Source: Gammaproteobacteria bacterium
Lineage (GTDB): Bacteria > Pseudomonadota > Gammaproteobacteria > Chromatiales > Chromatiaceae
Length of the DNA stretch: 8,423 nt
Assembly (NCBI GenBank): GCA_030594925.1
Contig: JAUVEG010000043.1
Span: 1 to 8,423 of the forward strand
Direction: 5' to 3'
A program made the translations under genes and the position numbers. The notes beneath the pieces are model-generated. The model made no database searches and was not told where the DNA came from. It saw only the letters and a list, made by a program, of their open reading frames with translations. Shown in pieces: positions 7,157 through 8,423 of this stretch (position 1 is its first letter; each line of letters opens with the position of its first letter).

Positions 7157-7295
7157 CGTCATCCCGGCGTAGGCCGGACTAAAGCGCTTGCGCTTTGAAC
7201 GCCTAAAGGGCGGCCCGTAGGGTGAGCGAAGCGAATAATCCAAGCCCGCTGTTGATCGCAATTTTCCTGGATTCCGGCATTCGCCGGAATGACGG
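7157..7295. repeat. MITE-like palindromic repeat with CGTCATYCCGGC ends
   Basis: The left end CGTCATCCCGGCGTAGGCCG and the inverted right end CGTCATTCCGGCGAATGCCG match at most positions. Each end folds itself: CCGGC-GTAG-GCCGG (7164-7177) and ATTCCGGC-ATTC-GCCGGAAT (7271-7290). A third hairpin AAAGCG-CTTG-CGCTTT is at 7181-7196. The antisense translation gives the familiar RHSGECRNPG and SPAYAGMTD peptides of the widespread HSREGGNP-type repeat. It begins 4 bases after the upstream gene's stop and may serve as its 3' structure. Confidence 0.75.
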
Positions 7296-7334
7296 GTATA
7301 ACGGCAAGACAGCCCTCTTGATCTCACATTGCTA

Positions 7335-7498
7335 CTAGTAATCCTTGAGAGACCAACATGTTTACAAATGAGTCAAATTTTAAAAATGGCTCTCGCAAAG
7401 CCGCAAAGAACGCCAAGAAAAACCTTTGCGATCTTGGCGTCTTGGCGAGAGGAAATGTTTTTTTCATGCCTTACCAGTCTGAGGTGTAGCCTCGCTAG
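7335..7498 (+). mobile_element. Short palindromic MITE-like element, copy 1 (upstream of cupredoxin-nirC)
   Basis: This copy shares with copy 2 (opposite strand, 8148-8310) the flank CTTGAG...TTTAC..A..GAGTCAAATTT (GAGTCAAATTT at 7370-7380), an identical 19-mer at 7382-7400, the GCGAGAG hairpin arms (CTCTCGC 7390-7396, GCGAGAG 7445-7451) and a weaker right flank TTCATGC...AGTCT.AG. CTAG occurs at both boundaries (7335-7338 and 7495-7498), giving a 160-bp unit if CTAG is a target duplication. The element ends two bases before the ATG at 7501. It has no transposase and no credible gene. Confidence 0.75.
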
Positions 7499-7500
7499 CT

Positions 7501-8133
7501 ATGATTCATATTCTGTCATTATTGCTCTCTTTCATCTCCGGCTCAGCACTGGCTGCCACCACGCATGATGTCGGGATTTTCAAATTCAAATTCCTGCCCG
7601 CCGAGATCACCATCGAGGCTGGCGACACCATCCGTTGGACCAACAAGGAGAAACGCCAATATCACAGCGTGTGGTTCGAGCAGCTTGGAGAGAAGGAGCC
7701 GGACTATCTCTTTCCCGGTGACTTCTATGAAAGAACCTTCGATGAGGCAGGCGACCTCCCCTACCGCTGCGGGCCGCATCCCAAAATGACCGGGATTGTG
7801 CATATCACAGGTGCAGGCGAAAACAAAACCTCTCCCGGCAATGCACAAGAGACAGCTCCCCCGAATGAAATCACCGAGTCACGCCGTACAGAGATACTCT
7901 ATATCCTGAAACACGACTGTGGCTCCTGTCACGGCATGACTTTGCAGGGCGGCCTCGGCCCCTCGTTAAAACCTGACGCGCTCGAAAAGCTCACGCAAGA
8001 GCAAGTCGCTGTCACCATCAACCATGGCCGCCCCGGCACGCCTATGCCGCCATGGAAACCATTTTTCAGCGAACAGGAAGCCAATTGGCTGGCGCAACAA
8101 CTGAAGCAAGGAACAGTGGAGCAAAAAAAATGA
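7501..8133 (+). CDS. nirC: Cupredoxin-NirC-like cytochrome c fusion
   Basis: The protein is 210 residues with a signal peptide (1-18, ending SGSALA) that lacks the usual basic start. Residues 21-103 are a plastocyanin/azurin-type domain with type I copper ligands H55, C90, H93 and M96 (YRCGPHPKMTG). A linker rich in Pro, Thr, Asn and Glu follows (104-125). Residues 127-203 are a class I cytochrome c with C140-x2-C143-H144 (HDCGSCHGMTLQGGLGPSL) and a Met ligand M182 in GRPGTPMPPW, the typical ending of NirC. NirC is a small periplasmic cytochrome that can donate electrons to NirS and has been linked to its maturation; the copper domain adds a second one-electron centre. The stop overlaps the nirF start as ATGA. 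ATG 7501 is used because TGA at 7480-7482 closes the frame upstream, yet no clear ribosome site is near (GAGGTG at 7481-7486 is 14 bases away). The nirC symbol applies to the cytochrome half. Confidence 0.85.
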   Translation: MIHILSLLLSFISGSALAATTHDVGIFKFKFLPAEITIEAGDTIRWTNKEKRQYHSVWFEQLGEKEPDYLFPGDFYERTFDEAGDLPYRCGPHPKMTGIVHITGAGENKTSPGNAQETAPPNEITESRRTEILYILKHDCGSCHGMTLQGGLGPSLKPDALEKLTQEQVAVTINHGRPGTPMPPWKPFFSEQEANWLAQQLKQGTVEQKK

Positions 8134-8423
8134 AAAAGCTGATTTCTCTAGTGAGACCAAGTCTTAGACTCACTGTGCATGAAGATTCTATCTTCTCTCG
8201 CAAAGACGCAAAGCCCGCCAAGAAAAACCTTTGCGTCTTTGCGCCTTTGCGAGAGCCATTTTTGAAATTTGACTCCTTAGTAAAGATATTGGCCACTCAA
8301 GGACTACTGGTTATCCTGTTTCTCACAATGGCAGCAGCGCATGCCCAGGAGAGCTGTGAACTGCGCGGCACAGGCGATCTCGGCATTATTGTCGAACGTG
8401 CGACTGGCAGTGTTCAGGTCGTC
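8130..8423 (+). CDS. nirF: NirF, heme d1 biosynthesis protein (N-terminal part, interrupted by in-frame repeat)
   Basis: From ATG 8130, overlapping the nirC stop as ATGA, the frame is open for 98 codons to the window edge. The final part, CELRGTGDLGIIVERATGSV, matches the start of mature NirF (RGSGDLGLVIERASGSVQV in Pseudomonas, recalled). NirF is a periplasmic or membrane-attached propeller protein needed for heme d1 synthesis; Cys70 just after AHAQES hints at a lipoprotein form, but a proper lipobox is not evident. Codons 7-59 come from the repeat element at 8148-8306. Without them the start reads MKKLISLVILFLTMAAAHA, a textbook signal peptide. With them, about 55 mostly polar residues precede the hydrophobic core. 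An alternative start is TTG 8262, 6 bases after GAGAG (8251-8255), giving MKFDSLVKILATQGLLVILF, also a plausible signal peptide. The rest of the gene lies outside the window. Confidence 0.85.
   Translation, partial: MKKLISLVRPSLRLTVHEDSIFSRKDAKPAKKNLCVFAPLREPFLKFDSLVKILATQGLLVILFLTMAAAHAQESCELRGTGDLGIIVERATGSVQVV
8148..8310 (-). mobile_element. Short palindromic MITE-like element, copy 2 (inside nirF)
   Basis: This is the second copy of the element at 7335-7498, in the opposite orientation: GAGTCAAATTT is on the minus strand at 8265-8275, the shared 19-mer is the complement of 8245-8263, and the hairpin arms are CTCTCGC (8195-8201) and GCGAGAG (8249-8255). Boundaries CTAG (8148-8151) and CTGG (8307-8310) fit a slightly decayed 4-base duplication. 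One unit (8148-8306) is 159 bases, divisible by three, with no stop in the nirF frame. The core GCCAAGAAAAACCTTTGCG (8217-8235) has the same orientation as in copy 1 (7412-7430), although the flanks are inverted. Confidence 0.75.

Noticed and set aside
6941..7327. Minus-strand open frame with RHSGECRNPG and SPAYAGMTD peptides
   Set aside because: These are the typical false translations of a dispersed palindromic repeat running into the antisense of a real gene.
7318..7331. TTGATCTCACATTG as a third FNR box
   Set aside because: Only the left half site fits; the right half is CATTG instead of ATCAA.
7329..7568. Open frame across copy 1 of the CTCTCGC repeat, including ATG 7455 after GAGAGGA
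   Set aside because: It is repeat-derived, out of frame with the cupredoxin gene and encodes nothing recognisable.
7354..8293. CRISPR array or tRNA/rRNA genes
   Set aside because: There are only two copies of the repeat, in opposite orientation and with a gene between them; no RNA gene signature was found anywhere in the window.
8328..8330. ATG at 8328 as the nirF start
   Set aside because: It would leave only a five-residue remnant of the signal peptide and has no ribosome site.

Overview
The window is a denitrification (nir) locus for cytochrome cd1 nitrite reductase and heme d1 assembly. It most likely comes from a gammaproteobacterium, possibly a sulfur-oxidising denitrifier. This placement rests on the style of the proteins, perfect FNR-type boxes and several kinds of dispersed intergenic palindromes; it is an inference, not a phylogeny.

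Layout. (1) Positions 2-1009, plus strand: the C-terminal two thirds of NirN, the d1-type propeller enzyme that finishes heme d1. (2) 1010-1214: convergent intergenic DNA with two palindromic repeats. (3) 1215-2669, minus: an exported protein with four short beta-rich repeats followed by a SUMF1/FGE-sulfatase domain, a family that includes the nitrite-reductase-associated NirV. (4) 2771-3340, minus: a membrane-anchored bacteriohemerythrin. (5) 3341-3583: a divergent control region with two FNR/DNR-type boxes and a putative -10. (6) 3584-5221, plus: nirS, followed by a strong intrinsic terminator. (7) 5303-7153, plus: a NapC/NirT-type tetraheme quinol dehydrogenase fused through a charged, then Ala/Pro-rich linker to an ethylbenzene-dehydrogenase-like heme domain with two more heme-c motifs, one of them CX3CH. 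(8) 7154-7500: a gene-free stretch with two different repeat elements. (9) 7501-8133, plus: a type I copper domain fused to a NirC-like cytochrome c. (10) 8130 to the window end, plus: the start of nirF.

How it works together. NirS reduces nitrite to NO in the periplasm. The NirT-like fusion can take electrons from the quinol pool, and the cupredoxin-NirC protein is a plausible soluble carrier to NirS or to d1 maturation. NirF and NirN act in heme d1 synthesis. The hemerythrin may bind O2 or NO at the membrane. The two FNR boxes suggest expression under low oxygen or nitrogen oxides.

The most striking find is a short repeat of about 160 bp present twice in opposite orientation around the cupredoxin-nirC gene. 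One copy ends two bases before that gene's ATG. The other lies inside the nirF signal-peptide region, is 159 bp long (53 codons), contains no stop in frame, and its removal restores a textbook signal peptide. The hairpin core of the two copies points the same way although their flanks are inverted.
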